Shown: piece by piece, positions 27,709 to 36,709 of the stretch
Layout: every line of letters begins with the position of its first letter
Numbering within the stretch: position 1 is the first letter of the stretch
From: Noviluteimonas sp052115395
Lineage (GTDB): Bacteria; Pseudomonadota; Gammaproteobacteria; Xanthomonadales; Xanthomonadaceae
Reading direction: 5' to 3' (one strand)
Assembly (NCBI GenBank): GCA_052115395.1
Contig: JBFRGO010000003.1
DNA length: 64,000 nucleotides
Notes under the pieces: generated by a model
Seen by the model: the letters and a program-made list of their open reading frames with translations, nothing else
Database searches by the model: none
Told to the model about the DNA's origin: nothing
Position numbers and translations under genes: made by a program

Positions 27709-28242
27709 ATGAAGTCATTGATGGTTTTTTTCGCACTGGCTTTTGCGTCGACGCTTGTCCACGCCTCCGACAGCGCCACGATTTCGCCCCAGGCCTGGGC
27801 CGCTGACGTTGCGATACGCCAGTCGCAGATCGACACGGCCCTCGCGCCGATTCGAAGCCGCGAGGACCTTCGCGCACACCTGCAGCGTGAAATGCATTCT
27901 CCCCTTCATCGCCTCGCCCCGGCGCAGCGCGAGCGGTTCCTCGCAAGCCTGGTGTTCGCGCCGGAGGGGCTCGCTTCCTACTCCTTCCTCCCCTTGGAGG
28001 CGGGCCTGAGCGTGACCGAGGTCTATCGCGTGCTGGCGTTGTTTGGCGCGCAATCGTCCATCGCGGCGATTGGTAATCTGGACCCTGCCACCGAGGCAGA
28101 GAGCGCCATGCTGGACGTCTCCGACATTTCGACAATGGCGGCGATGCCGAGCTGGGCGCACGGGATTTGCGTGGTCAACGGCGCGTCGCGCAGCTGCGCG
28201 CCCCAGTACGGCAGCAACTGCTCGCGGGCGTGCGACAAATGA
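27709..28242 (+). CDS. Secreted protein with Cys-rich C terminus, unknown function
   Basis: I do not recognise a family. The 177-residue product has a clear signal peptide (KSLMVFFALAFASTLVHA), a mainly helical, charged middle and a C-terminal 30-residue tail with four cysteines (GIC, RSC, SNC and RAC). The ATG at 27709 is chosen because it starts the signal peptide; the in-frame codon at 27652 would bury it. The stop codon overlaps the start of the next gene by four bases, so the two are coupled. Base composition looks less GC-rich than the neighbours, suggesting later acquisition. Confidence 0.65.
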   Translation: MKSLMVFFALAFASTLVHASDSATISPQAWAADVAIRQSQIDTALAPIRSREDLRAHLQREMHSPLHRLAPAQRERFLASLVFAPEGLASYSFLPLEAGLSVTEVYRVLALFGAQSSIAAIGNLDPATEAESAMLDVSDISTMAAMPSWAHGICVVNGASRSCAPQYGSNCSRACDK

Positions 28243-29147
28243 GGGAACCGCAACATCGGTTCACGTTCGCCTTGTTGATGACTTGCTTCATCGCAGGCTG
28301 CGGTGGTGCTTCGACGCGTGTGGCGGAGACTTCCGATGCGACATCCGCAATGGCCGAGATCAACGCGGATCGGGAGGCGACGCTTCAAGTGAAGGCCCAG
28401 CGATTGTCGGAGGCGTGGACCCATGGGTTCGCTCCCCTGTTCGACAACCTGCAGGCTGCGTCCGACGCCAGCCTGGAAGCAGCCTTCGACGCCACGGACA
28501 TGCTGCTGTTCTACGCCACGCTCGCAGGCGACGGGGCGGCGGACCGCTGGCTCGATCGACTTGCGGACATCGCGTCCGAGCTGCGCCAACGCGATGCGGG
28601 CGGGGTCGAACAAACCGCAAAAGTATTCGCGCACCTGCTGACACTTCGACGTTTCGACGAAGCGCGCGCGTTGCGCGAGGCAAATCCGGCCCTGCATGTG
28701 CTGGCGGTGCCGACACTGCGATTCGCCGAGGATTTCCAGGGCAACGCGCCTGCTGCCATGACACGGCAGGCGGATGGCGCGTGGCACGTCGAAAACATTG
28801 CACTCGCCGACGTCGGCATGGTCGCCGTCATTGGTTGCCCGACTTCGGCGAAGGCCGTCGCCGCCATCGCGAAAGACCCGCTGCTGGTGGAAAAGCTGGA
28901 GCGCGTGGGTGTGGTTTGGCTGGCAGATGCTTCGGCGATGTCTGCCGCAGCGGGATGGAATGCCGCGTTACCGGATCAGCCGATGCGGGTGGCGTGGCGT
29001 AATGGCGCCTGGCCGGGCATCGCGTTCGACTCGATGCCTGCCTTCTTCTTTCTTCAGGAAGGTCGCGTGGTGGCGTACGACAGGCAAGGGTGGGGAGACG
29101 GTCCGATGCAGTCGAGCTTGCATGCTTCGCTGGATCGACTGCATTAG
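28239..29147 (+). CDS. Lipoprotein with thioredoxin-like C-terminal region
   Basis: The 302-residue product has a lipoprotein signal with lipobox IAGC (Cys21). Helical segments follow (about 35-150), then a C-terminal region (about 155-302) with thioredoxin-fold-like strand order: MVAVIGCPTSAKAVAAI (Cys200 in CPTS, at the place of a CxxC active site) and DSMPAFFFLQEGRVVAYDRQ, where a proline follows the Met as in the cis-Pro loop. The fold call is inference from the pattern. It overlaps the preceding secreted Cys-rich gene (ATGA), which suggests that the two products work together in the periplasm or outer membrane. Confidence 0.65.
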   Translation: MREPQHRFTFALLMTCFIAGCGGASTRVAETSDATSAMAEINADREATLQVKAQRLSEAWTHGFAPLFDNLQAASDASLEAAFDATDMLLFYATLAGDGAADRWLDRLADIASELRQRDAGGVEQTAKVFAHLLTLRRFDEARALREANPALHVLAVPTLRFAEDFQGNAPAAMTRQADGAWHVENIALADVGMVAVIGCPTSAKAVAAIAKDPLLVEKLERVGVVWLADASAMSAAAGWNAALPDQPMRVAWRNGAWPGIAFDSMPAFFFLQEGRVVAYDRQGWGDGPMQSSLHASLDRLH

Positions 29148-29192
29148 GCGTGCTTCACTCCCAGCTCCGGCACTGGCTGCTTCCATGACCAC

Positions 29193-31703
29193 ATGGCTCG
29201 AAGCAAACGCTCCCCCGAAGACTTCGTCCGCGTCCGCGGCGCGCGCGAACACAACCTCAAGGACATCGACGTCGACGTGCCGCGCGATGCGCTCGTCGTG
29301 TTCTCCGGTGTCTCGGGGTCCGGCAAATCGTCGCTCGCGTTCGGGACGTTGTATGCCGAAGCGCAGCGGCGCTATTTCGAATCGGTCAATCCCTACGCGC
29401 GGCGGCTGATCGACCAGGTCGGCATTCCCGACGTCGACAGCATCGAAGGGCTGCCGCCGGCGGTCGCGTTGCAGCAGCAGCGCGGGACGCCGAGCGTGCG
29501 ATCGTCCGTCGGCAGCGTCACGACTTTGTCGAGCCTGGTGCGCATGTTGTACTCGCGCGCCGGCGACTATCCGGCGAAGCAGCCGATGTTGTATGCCGAG
29601 GACTTCTCGCCGAACACGGCGCAGGGCGCGTGCCCCGAGTGCCATGGCCTCGGCAACGTCTACGCGGTGACCGAGGCGTCGATGGTCCCCGATCCCTCGC
29701 TCACCATCCGCGAGAAGGCGATCGCCGCGTGGCCGCCCGCGTGGCACGGGCAGAACCTGCGCGACATCCTGGTGACGCTCGGCTACGACGTCGACACCCC
29801 ATGGCGCGATCTGCCGAAGAAAGACCGCGACTGGATCCTGTTCACCGAAGAGCAACCCGTCGCGCCGGTCTATCCCGGCTTCACGCCGAAGGAAACGCGC
29901 GCCGCCGTGCGCCGCAAGGAGGAGCCCGCCTACATGGGCACCTTCATGGGCGCGCGTAAATACGTGCGGCACACCTTCGCGACGACGCAGAGCGCGACGA
30001 TGAAGAAGCGCGTCGCGCGCTTCATGGTCGGCAGCGTGTGCCCGGTGTGCGAAGGAAAGCGCTTGAAGCGCGAGGCGCTGTCGGTGAAGTTCGCCGGGCT
30101 GGATATCGCCGAACTCACCGCGCTGTCGCTCGACCGCATGGCCGACGCACTGAAGCCGGCGGTGAAGGGCGTGGCGCGCCTGTCGGAAGAAAAGCGCATC
30201 GCTGCGCAGCGCCTCGCCGAAGATCTCGTCGATCGCATCGGCACGCTGCAGGCGCTCGGGCTGGGTTACCTCGCGATGGATCGCACGACGCCGACCTTGT
30301 CGCCTGGCGAGTTGCAACGCCTGCGCCTGGCGACGCAGATCCGCTCGCATCTGTTCGGCGTGGTGTATGTGCTCGACGAACCCTCGGCCGGCCTGCATCC
30401 GGCGGACAGCGAAGCCCTGCACAAGGCGCTCGACCAGTTGCGCGCGGCGGGCAACACGATCTTCGTCGTCGAACACGACCTCGACATGATGCGTCGCGCC
30501 GATTGGCTCATCGACGTCGGGCCGGATGCCGGGCAGCACGGTGGCCAGATTCTCTACAGCGGTCCGCCTGAAGGCCTCGCGCAGATCAAGGCGTCGCACA
30601 CGCGGCGGTATCTGTTCGGCGAAGCGATTCCCGTGCATCGCGATCGCCGCGCGCCGCAAGCCTGGCTCGAACTCGCGCATGTTTCGCGCAACAACCTGCA
30701 TGCGCTGGATGCACGCTTCCCGTTGGGCGTGTTCACCGCGGTCACCGGCATTTCCGGTTCCGGCAAATCCAGCCTGGTCAGTCAGGCGCTGGTCGACCTC
30801 ATCGCCGCCCACCTGGGCACCGCACCCGAAGCGGAGGAAGAGGAAAGCGAAGTGCCCACCGTCGTGCAGCAAACGACAGGTCGCATTGCTTCGGGCGCCG
30901 AGGCGATCCGGCGTTTGGTCAACGTCGACCAGAAGCCCATCGGCCGCACGCCGCGCTCGAACCTCGCCACCTACACCGGTTTGTTCGACCACGTGCGCAA
31001 ATTGTTCGCCGCGACGAAGGCCGCGAAGGCGCGCAAATACGACGCCGGCCAATTTTCCTTCAACGTCGCCAAGGGCCGTTGCCCGACGTGCGAAGGCGAA
31101 GGCTTCGTCAGCGTCGAATTGCTGTTCATGCCCAGCGTCTTCGCGCCGTGCCCGACCTGCCACGGCGCGCGCTACGACAAGAAAACGCTGGAGATCCAGT
31201 GGCAGGGGAAGAACATCGCGCAAGTCCTGCACATGACGGTCGACGAAGCGCTCGCCTTCTTCAAGGACGAATCGCACCTGCACAAACCGCTCGCGCTGCT
31301 GCACGACATCGGCCTGGGTTACCTGCGCCTCGGGCAACCGGCGACCGAGCTCTCCGGCGGCGAAGCGCAACGCATCAAACTGGCGACCGAACTGCAACGC
31401 AGCCAGCGCGGCGACACGCTGTACGTACTCGACGAACCGACGACGGGCCTGCATCCGGCCGACGTCGATCGGCTGATGCGACAACTGCACGGGCTCGTCG
31501 ATGCGGGCAATACCGTCATCGTCGTCGAGCATGAAATGCGCGTGGTCGCCGACGCCGATTGGGTCGTCGACGTGGGCCCGGGGGCAGGGGAGGCGGGGGG
31601 GCGGATTGTCGCGACGGGGACGCCGGAGGTGGTGGCGAAGGCCAAACGCAGCCGGACTGCCCCCTACCTTGCACACGCACTCGAGCCCCTAATTGCGAGG
31701 TAA
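29193..31703 (+). CDS. UvrA-like ABC protein, class II (UvrA2)
   Basis: This 836-residue protein has the UvrA layout: two ABC ATPase modules with Walker A GVSGSGKSS (residues 39-47) and GISGSGKSS (about 519-527), signature LSPGELQRLRLA and LSGGEAQRIKLA, and zinc-type CxxC pairs (CPECHGLG, CPVCEGKR, CPTCEGEG, CPTCHGAR). It is about 100 residues shorter than classical UvrA, as expected for class II members, which lack the UvrB-binding domain. Class II UvrAs are linked to tolerance of DNA-intercalating drugs or have unknown roles. The housekeeping uvrA must lie outside this window. Confidence 0.9.
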   Translation: MARSKRSPEDFVRVRGAREHNLKDIDVDVPRDALVVFSGVSGSGKSSLAFGTLYAEAQRRYFESVNPYARRLIDQVGIPDVDSIEGLPPAVALQQQRGTPSVRSSVGSVTTLSSLVRMLYSRAGDYPAKQPMLYAEDFSPNTAQGACPECHGLGNVYAVTEASMVPDPSLTIREKAIAAWPPAWHGQNLRDILVTLGYDVDTPWRDLPKKDRDWILFTEEQPVAPVYPGFTPKETRAAVRRKEEPAYMGTFMGARKYVRHTFATTQSATMKKRVARFMVGSVCPVCEGKRLKREALSVKFAGLDIAELTALSLDRMADALKPAVKGVARLSEEKRIAAQRLAEDLVDRIGTLQALGLGYLAMDRTTPTLSPGELQRLRLATQIRSHLFGVVYVLDEPSAGLHPADSEALHKALDQLRAAGNTIFVVEHDLDMMRRADWLIDVGPDAGQHGGQILYSGPPEGLAQIKASHTRRYLFGEAIPVHRDRRAPQAWLELAHVSRNNLHALDARFPLGVFTAVTGISGSGKSSLVSQALVDLIAAHLGTAPEAEEEESEVPTVVQQTTGRIASGAEAIRRLVNVDQKPIGRTPRSNLATYTGLFDHVRKLFAATKAAKARKYDAGQFSFNVAKGRCPTCEGEGFVSVELLFMPSVFAPCPTCHGARYDKKTLEIQWQGKNIAQVLHMTVDEALAFFKDESHLHKPLALLHDIGLGYLRLGQPATELSGGEAQRIKLATELQRSQRGDTLYVLDEPTTGLHPADVDRLMRQLHGLVDAGNTVIVVEHEMRVVADADWVVDVGPGAGEAGGRIVATGTPEVVAKAKRSRTAPYLAHALEPLIAR

Positions 31704-31829
31704 CAAGGACTTACGGATCAAGGTCGCGTGAAACATGACTTCCGGCGGTGGGGCCGATCCGTCCGCCCCTTCACCATCGACCTGTTCCGCCCGCAGGGGG
31801 CGGATTCCCGAATCCCCAAGGATCCACGC

Positions 31830-34487
31830 ATGCGTCGTCTTCTCGTTTCCGCCATCGCGATCGCCCTGGCCGGCGCCACCCTCGACGCCGCCGCGCAAAC
31901 CGCCGCGCCTCCCCACGTCGCACCGCCCGTCACCGACGCGACCACGCAGCTCCCGCGCAACGTGCGTCCGACCAACTACACCATCGCCATCGTGCCGCAC
32001 GCGGAGAAGATGACCTTCGACGGCAAGATCTCCATCGCCGTCGAGGTGCTGGAACCCACCGACAAGATCGTGCTCAACGCGGTCGACATGACCTTCGCCA
32101 ATTCGGTCCTGAATCCGCGCAACGGTAAGGTGCAGAAGCCCAAGGTCAGCATCGACGCCGCGTCGCAGACCGCGACCTTCACCTTCGACAAGCCGCTGCC
32201 CGCCGGGCAGTACCTGCTGTCGACCGATTACACCGGCAAGATCGGCACGCAGGCCAACGGCCTGTTCGCGATCGACTACGAAAACAAGGACGGCAAGCAG
32301 CGCGCGCTGTACACGCAGTTCGAAGCCTCCGACGCGCGCAAGTTCATCCCGTCCTTCGACGAGCCCAACCACAAGGCGGTGTTCGACCTGAGCGCCGACG
32401 TGCCGGCCAAGCAGATGGCCGTGAGCAACATGCCCATCGCCGAATCCAAGGACCTGGGCAACGGTCTGAAGCGCGTGAAGTTCCAGACGTCGCCGAAGAT
32501 GTCGACCTACCTGCTGTTCTTCGGCGTGGGCGATTTCGACCGCGCCACGAAGATGCAGGGCGTCACCGAACTGGGCGTGGTCACCCAGCGCGGCGTGTCG
32601 GACCAGGCGAAGTTCGCGCTGGATTCGGCGGCCGACGTGCTCAAGGAATACAACGACTACTTCGCCACGCCCTATCCGCTGCCCAAGCTCGACAACGTCG
32701 CTTCGCCGGGCCGCAGCCAGTTCTTCGGCGCGATGGAAAACTGGGGCGCGATCTACACCTTCGAATACGCGCTGCTGCTCGATCCCTCGATCTCCACGCA
32801 GTCCGACAAGCAGGGCGTGTTCTCGATCGCCGCGCATGAAATGGCGCACCAGTGGTTCGGCGACCTGGTCACGATGAGCTGGTGGGACGACCTGTGGCTC
32901 AACGAAGGCTTCGCCACGTGGATGGCCGCGCGCACCACGCAGAAGCTGCATCCGGAATGGAACACGGTGCTCGGCAAGGTCGGGCAGCGTGAAGCGGCGA
33001 TGGGCCTGGACTCGGTGGCCACCACGCACCCGGTCGTGCAGAAGGTCGAAACCGTCGAACAGGCCGCGCAGGCCTTCGACTCGATCACCTACCAGAAGGG
33101 CAGCGCCGTGATCGGCATGCTCGAAGGCTACGTCGGCGGCGATGCATGGCGCGACGGCGTGCGTGCGTACATGAAGACGCACGCCTACGGCAACACCAAG
33201 TCCGACGATCTCTGGAACGCGGTGCAGACCGCCTCGGGCGTGCCGATCGTCGACATCGCGCACGACTTCACGTTGCAGCCGGGTATTCCGCTGATCCGCG
33301 TGGAATCGGCCACGTGCAAGGCCGGCAAGACCACGCTGCAACTCAAGCAGGGCGAGTTCACCAAGGATCGCGCCGACAAGCAGCCGCTGACCTGGCGCGT
33401 GCCGGTGATCGCGCAGAGCATCGGCGGTCAGCCGGTGCGCACGCTCGTGCAGGGCGGCGCGGCCTCGCTGGAAGTGCCCGGTTGCGGCCCGGTCGTCGTC
33501 AACGCGGGGCAGAGCGGTTACTACCGCACGCTGTACACGCCGCAGCAGTTCGCGCAGTTGCGCGACGGCTTCACCAAGCTCGCGCCGATCGACCAGCTCG
33601 GCGTGATGAACGACGTGTGGTCGCTCGGCATGGCCGGCCTGCAGTCCTCGTCCGATTTCCTGGACCTGGCGATGCGCGTCCCGGCCGATGCCGACCCGCA
33701 GATCTGGGGCGATGTCGCCGACAGCCTGGCCTCGCTCGACCGCTATTACGCGGGCGATGCGCAGCGCCAGGCGCGTTACCGCAAGTTCGCGATCAAGACT
33801 TTGCGCCCGGTGATGGAACGCGTGGGTTGGGAAGCGAAGGCGGGCGAGTCCGACCCGGTCGCGATCCTGCGCACCGATTTGATCGGCACGCTGTCGCAGC
33901 TGGGCGACGAGCAGGTCGTGAATGAAGCGCGTCGTCGTTTCGCCGCATCGGAAAGCGATCCGAACGCGATGCCGGCGCCGCTGCGTCGCACGATCCTCGG
34001 CGTCGTCGCCGCACACGCCGATGCCGCGACCTGGGACAAGCTGCACGCGATGGCGAAGGCCGAAAAGACGCCGCTCGTGCGCGACCAGCTGTACACGATG
34101 CTCTCCATCGCGCAGGACCCGGCGATTTCGCAGCGCGCGCTGGACCTGGCGCTCACCGACGAACCGGGCGAGACCAACAGCGCCGGCATGATCAGCGCGG
34201 TCTCGCGCGAGCACCCCGACCAGGCCTTCGACTTCGCCATGGCGCACCAGGCCGAAGTCGGCAAGCGCGTGGATTCGACCTCGTCGAGCCGCTACTACCC
34301 GGGCCTGGCGAGTTCCTCGCTGGATCCGGCGATGGTCGGCAAGCTGCGTGCGTACGCCGACAAGAACATCGCGGCCAGCTCGCGTCGCCCGACGGACACG
34401 GCGATCGCGAACATCGAGTACCGCATGAAGATCCGCACCGAACGCCTGGCGCAGATCGACGCGTGGCTGGGGAAGAACGGCGGCTGA
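31830..34487 (+). CDS. M1 family metallopeptidase (PepN-like aminopeptidase), exported
   Basis: M1 aminopeptidases remove N-terminal residues using zinc. The 885-residue product has a signal peptide (LLVSAIAIALAGATLDAAAQ), the exopeptidase motif GAMEN (residues 300-304), the zinc site HEMAH (336-340) with downstream glutamate in NEGFATW, and an ERAP1-like C-terminal helical domain with repeated ALA/QxRY motifs. The ATG at 31830 starts the signal peptide; the long frame upstream to 31728 is a shadow. An exported location distinguishes it from cytoplasmic PepN. A 7-bp hairpin at 31785-31804 lies upstream. Confidence 0.94.
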   Translation: MRRLLVSAIAIALAGATLDAAAQTAAPPHVAPPVTDATTQLPRNVRPTNYTIAIVPHAEKMTFDGKISIAVEVLEPTDKIVLNAVDMTFANSVLNPRNGKVQKPKVSIDAASQTATFTFDKPLPAGQYLLSTDYTGKIGTQANGLFAIDYENKDGKQRALYTQFEASDARKFIPSFDEPNHKAVFDLSADVPAKQMAVSNMPIAESKDLGNGLKRVKFQTSPKMSTYLLFFGVGDFDRATKMQGVTELGVVTQRGVSDQAKFALDSAADVLKEYNDYFATPYPLPKLDNVASPGRSQFFGAMENWGAIYTFEYALLLDPSISTQSDKQGVFSIAAHEMAHQWFGDLVTMSWWDDLWLNEGFATWMAARTTQKLHPEWNTVLGKVGQREAAMGLDSVATTHPVVQKVETVEQAAQAFDSITYQKGSAVIGMLEGYVGGDAWRDGVRAYMKTHAYGNTKSDDLWNAVQTASGVPIVDIAHDFTLQPGIPLIRVESATCKAGKTTLQLKQGEFTKDRADKQPLTWRVPVIAQSIGGQPVRTLVQGGAASLEVPGCGPVVVNAGQSGYYRTLYTPQQFAQLRDGFTKLAPIDQLGVMNDVWSLGMAGLQSSSDFLDLAMRVPADADPQIWGDVADSLASLDRYYAGDAQRQARYRKFAIKTLRPVMERVGWEAKAGESDPVAILRTDLIGTLSQLGDEQVVNEARRRFAASESDPNAMPAPLRRTILGVVAAHADAATWDKLHAMAKAEKTPLVRDQLYTMLSIAQDPAISQRALDLALTDEPGETNSAGMISAVSREHPDQAFDFAMAHQAEVGKRVDSTSSSRYYPGLASSSLDPAMVGKLRAYADKNIAASSRRPTDTAIANIEYRMKIRTERLAQIDAWLGKNGG

Positions 34488-34515
34488 TCCCAGCGCGGTA
34501 ACGGGAATCCGGGAG

Positions 34516-34554
34516 CGGGAAACGGGGGTGGACCCCTCGTTTCCCGTTTCTCGT
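34516..34554 (+). terminator. Probable Rho-independent terminator after the aminopeptidase gene
   Basis: CGGGAAACG (34516-34524) pairs with CGTTTCCCG (34538-34546), extended inward by GGG/CCC around a short loop, and is followed by TTTCTCGTT. It ends 45 bases before the mscS-type gene. TATAAA at 34555-34560 immediately after could be a -10 element for that gene. Confidence 0.7.
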
Positions 34555-34598
34555 TATAAATAGCCAATCCGTTCTGGCGAGGGGCCCTCCTCACTGTC

Positions 34599-36680
34599 AT
34601 GAACGCCACGCTCCGTCGTCTCACGCTTCTTGCCTTGCTCTGCGCAGGCATGGCGCACGCGCAGGCGCCGCAGGCCGCGTCCACGCGCGCGCTCGCCGCA
34701 CAGGCGCAGGCCCTGCGCACGCAGCTGGGGCCACCGACGGACGCGCTCACCGAGGACCGCGCCGACTTCCTCCGTCGCCAGTTGCTCGCCTCGCTCGAAC
34801 GCCGACAGGACATGGTGCGCGCGACGGCCGACGTCGAACGCCTGTCGGTGAAGCCCGGGGCAGTGGCGCGGCCGGACAGCCTGCTCGCGCTGGATGACCT
34901 GCGGCGCGAGATCCAGCGCCTCGACGCCGACCTGGCCAGCGGACGCCGTCGCATCGCACTGCTCGAACAGGAGCGCACGTCCACCGCCACGCAGCTGACC
35001 GACAAGGTGGCGGCCGAGAGGACCTTGATCGATGCACGCGCCGACGCCGATGCGATCGCGCTGGCGAAACTGGAAACGGCGCTGACCGAATCGGCGACCG
35101 CCGAAGTCGACCAGATGCTGCGCCTGCTCGCCCTCCAGCAGAAGTTGGCGCAGACGCAACGCGATGCGATCACCAGCGTGCTCGCCTCGTCTAGCAAGAA
35201 GAACGTCGGCGTGACGCCGCACGACGCCGCCGCGGTCGATGCGCGGCTGCGCGCCTCCGGCGATGCGCTGCGCCGCCGCATGGCCGCGGCGACGACCGAA
35301 CGCGAACGCGCGCGCGCCGATCTGGCGGCCGCCGACACCGGCGCATCGGCGCTGAAACTCGAAGCGATGAAGGAGCGCGTCGCCAATGCCGACATCGACA
35401 TCGAACTCACGCGCGAAGCCCTGACCAACCTGGCGACCGAACAACTCGCCTGGCAGATGGCGATCCGCATCTATCGCGACCACGACGAAAGCGCGATCGT
35501 CGAAGCGCGCCGCTACGGGCCGACGCTCGTCGAACGGCTCGAGCGACGTCGCGATTTCCTGGCGGCCATGTCCGACCAGGTGCTCGCGCGCAGCGGTGGC
35601 CTGTCGACCGAACTTGCGCAGAATCCCACGGCACCGGATGCGGCCGACAAGCGCGCCCTGCGCGACGTGTTCGACCGGCGCCTGCAGATGGTGCAGCGGG
35701 CACGCTTCGACGAATCGCGCCTGATCGACCTGATCGGCCGCATGCGCGAGGACTTCGACGCGCGCGCGAGCGCCTATGGATGGCGCGAGCGGCTCAGCCT
35801 GGCCTGGGCCTTCGCCCGCGATGCGATCGCGCGCGCATGGTCCTTCGAATTGTTCACCGTCAACCAGACCGTCGAGGTCGAAGGCCGCAAGACCGAAGTG
35901 CCGCGCGGCGTCACCGTGGGCAAGGTCGTGCAGGCGCCGCTGTTGTTGGTCATCGGCCTGTTCGCGGCGATGAAACTCACGTCGTGGTGGGAGCGCTGGT
36001 TGCATCGCCGCCGCGGGCTGGACGAAGGGCGCGCGCGCTTGATGCGGCGCTGGGCGCTGGCCTTGCTCATCGCGGCCTGCGTGCTGGCGAGCCTGGCGAT
36101 CGCCGGGATTCCGCTCGCGGCCTTCGCCTTCATCGGCGGCGCGGTGGCGATCGGCATCGGCTTCGGCATGCAGGCGCTGTTCAAGAACCTGATCAGCGGC
36201 GTGCTCGTGCTGGTCGAACGCCCGTTCCGCCTCGGCGACGTGATCGAAGTCGGCACCTTGCGCGGCATGGTCGTCGACATCGACCTGCGCACGTCCGTGG
36301 TGCGCGACGCCGATGGCGCCGACACCCTGATTCCGAATTCGGTGCTGATGGAAGAGAACGTCAAGAACATCACCTATCGCACGCGCATCCAGCGCCAGTC
36401 CCTGAGTGTCGTGCTCGACGGCGACTCCGAGCCACGCGCGGTGATCGATGCGATGCGCGCGGCGGCGCAACGCCACGGGCAGTTGGTGGAAGATCCCGAA
36501 CCCACCGTGCTGCTCGAGGATTTCGCGGACAACGGACTGCGCTTCACCCTGCATTACTGGATCGAACTGGTGCCCGGCATGGACCGCCGGCGCATCGCCA
36601 GCGACCTGCGCATGATGTTGCTGGGCGCGTTCGAAGAGGCCGGCATCAAGATGGCACCGCCGCCGTCGCTCCTGCGTTAG
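34599..36680 (+). CDS. MscS-family mechanosensitive channel with large periplasmic domain
   Basis: MscS channels open under membrane tension to release solutes during osmotic downshock. The 693-residue product has a signal peptide (LTLLALLCAGMAHAQA), a long periplasmic helical region (about 22-390) with heptad-like Ala/Asp/Arg/Glu patterns, several membrane helices (about 405-540) and the MscS pore helix and beta domain (AIGIGFGMQALFKNLISGVL and RLGDVIEVGTLRGMVVDID). The architecture resembles MscK/MscM but shorter. It ends tail to tail with the MFS gene. Confidence 0.88.
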   Translation: MNATLRRLTLLALLCAGMAHAQAPQAASTRALAAQAQALRTQLGPPTDALTEDRADFLRRQLLASLERRQDMVRATADVERLSVKPGAVARPDSLLALDDLRREIQRLDADLASGRRRIALLEQERTSTATQLTDKVAAERTLIDARADADAIALAKLETALTESATAEVDQMLRLLALQQKLAQTQRDAITSVLASSSKKNVGVTPHDAAAVDARLRASGDALRRRMAAATTERERARADLAAADTGASALKLEAMKERVANADIDIELTREALTNLATEQLAWQMAIRIYRDHDESAIVEARRYGPTLVERLERRRDFLAAMSDQVLARSGGLSTELAQNPTAPDAADKRALRDVFDRRLQMVQRARFDESRLIDLIGRMREDFDARASAYGWRERLSLAWAFARDAIARAWSFELFTVNQTVEVEGRKTEVPRGVTVGKVVQAPLLLVIGLFAAMKLTSWWERWLHRRRGLDEGRARLMRRWALALLIAACVLASLAIAGIPLAAFAFIGGAVAIGIGFGMQALFKNLISGVLVLVERPFRLGDVIEVGTLRGMVVDIDLRTSVVRDADGADTLIPNSVLMEENVKNITYRTRIQRQSLSVVLDGDSEPRAVIDAMRAAAQRHGQLVEDPEPTVLLEDFADNGLRFTLHYWIELVPGMDRRRIASDLRMMLLGAFEEAGIKMAPPPSLLR

Positions 36681-36709
36681 AGCGCACCGCGTGCGCCGCG
36701 AGCGACAGG

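Noticed and set aside
31785..31804. Hairpin TCCGCCC/GGGCGGA before the M1 aminopeptidase
   Set aside because: It lacks a T tract and lies immediately upstream of the gene, so a terminator call is not justified; it may be a leader structure.
28968..34247. Two long minus-strand frames opposite the UvrA-like and aminopeptidase genes
   Set aside because: The plus-strand proteins have clear motifs; the opposite frames have biased composition only.
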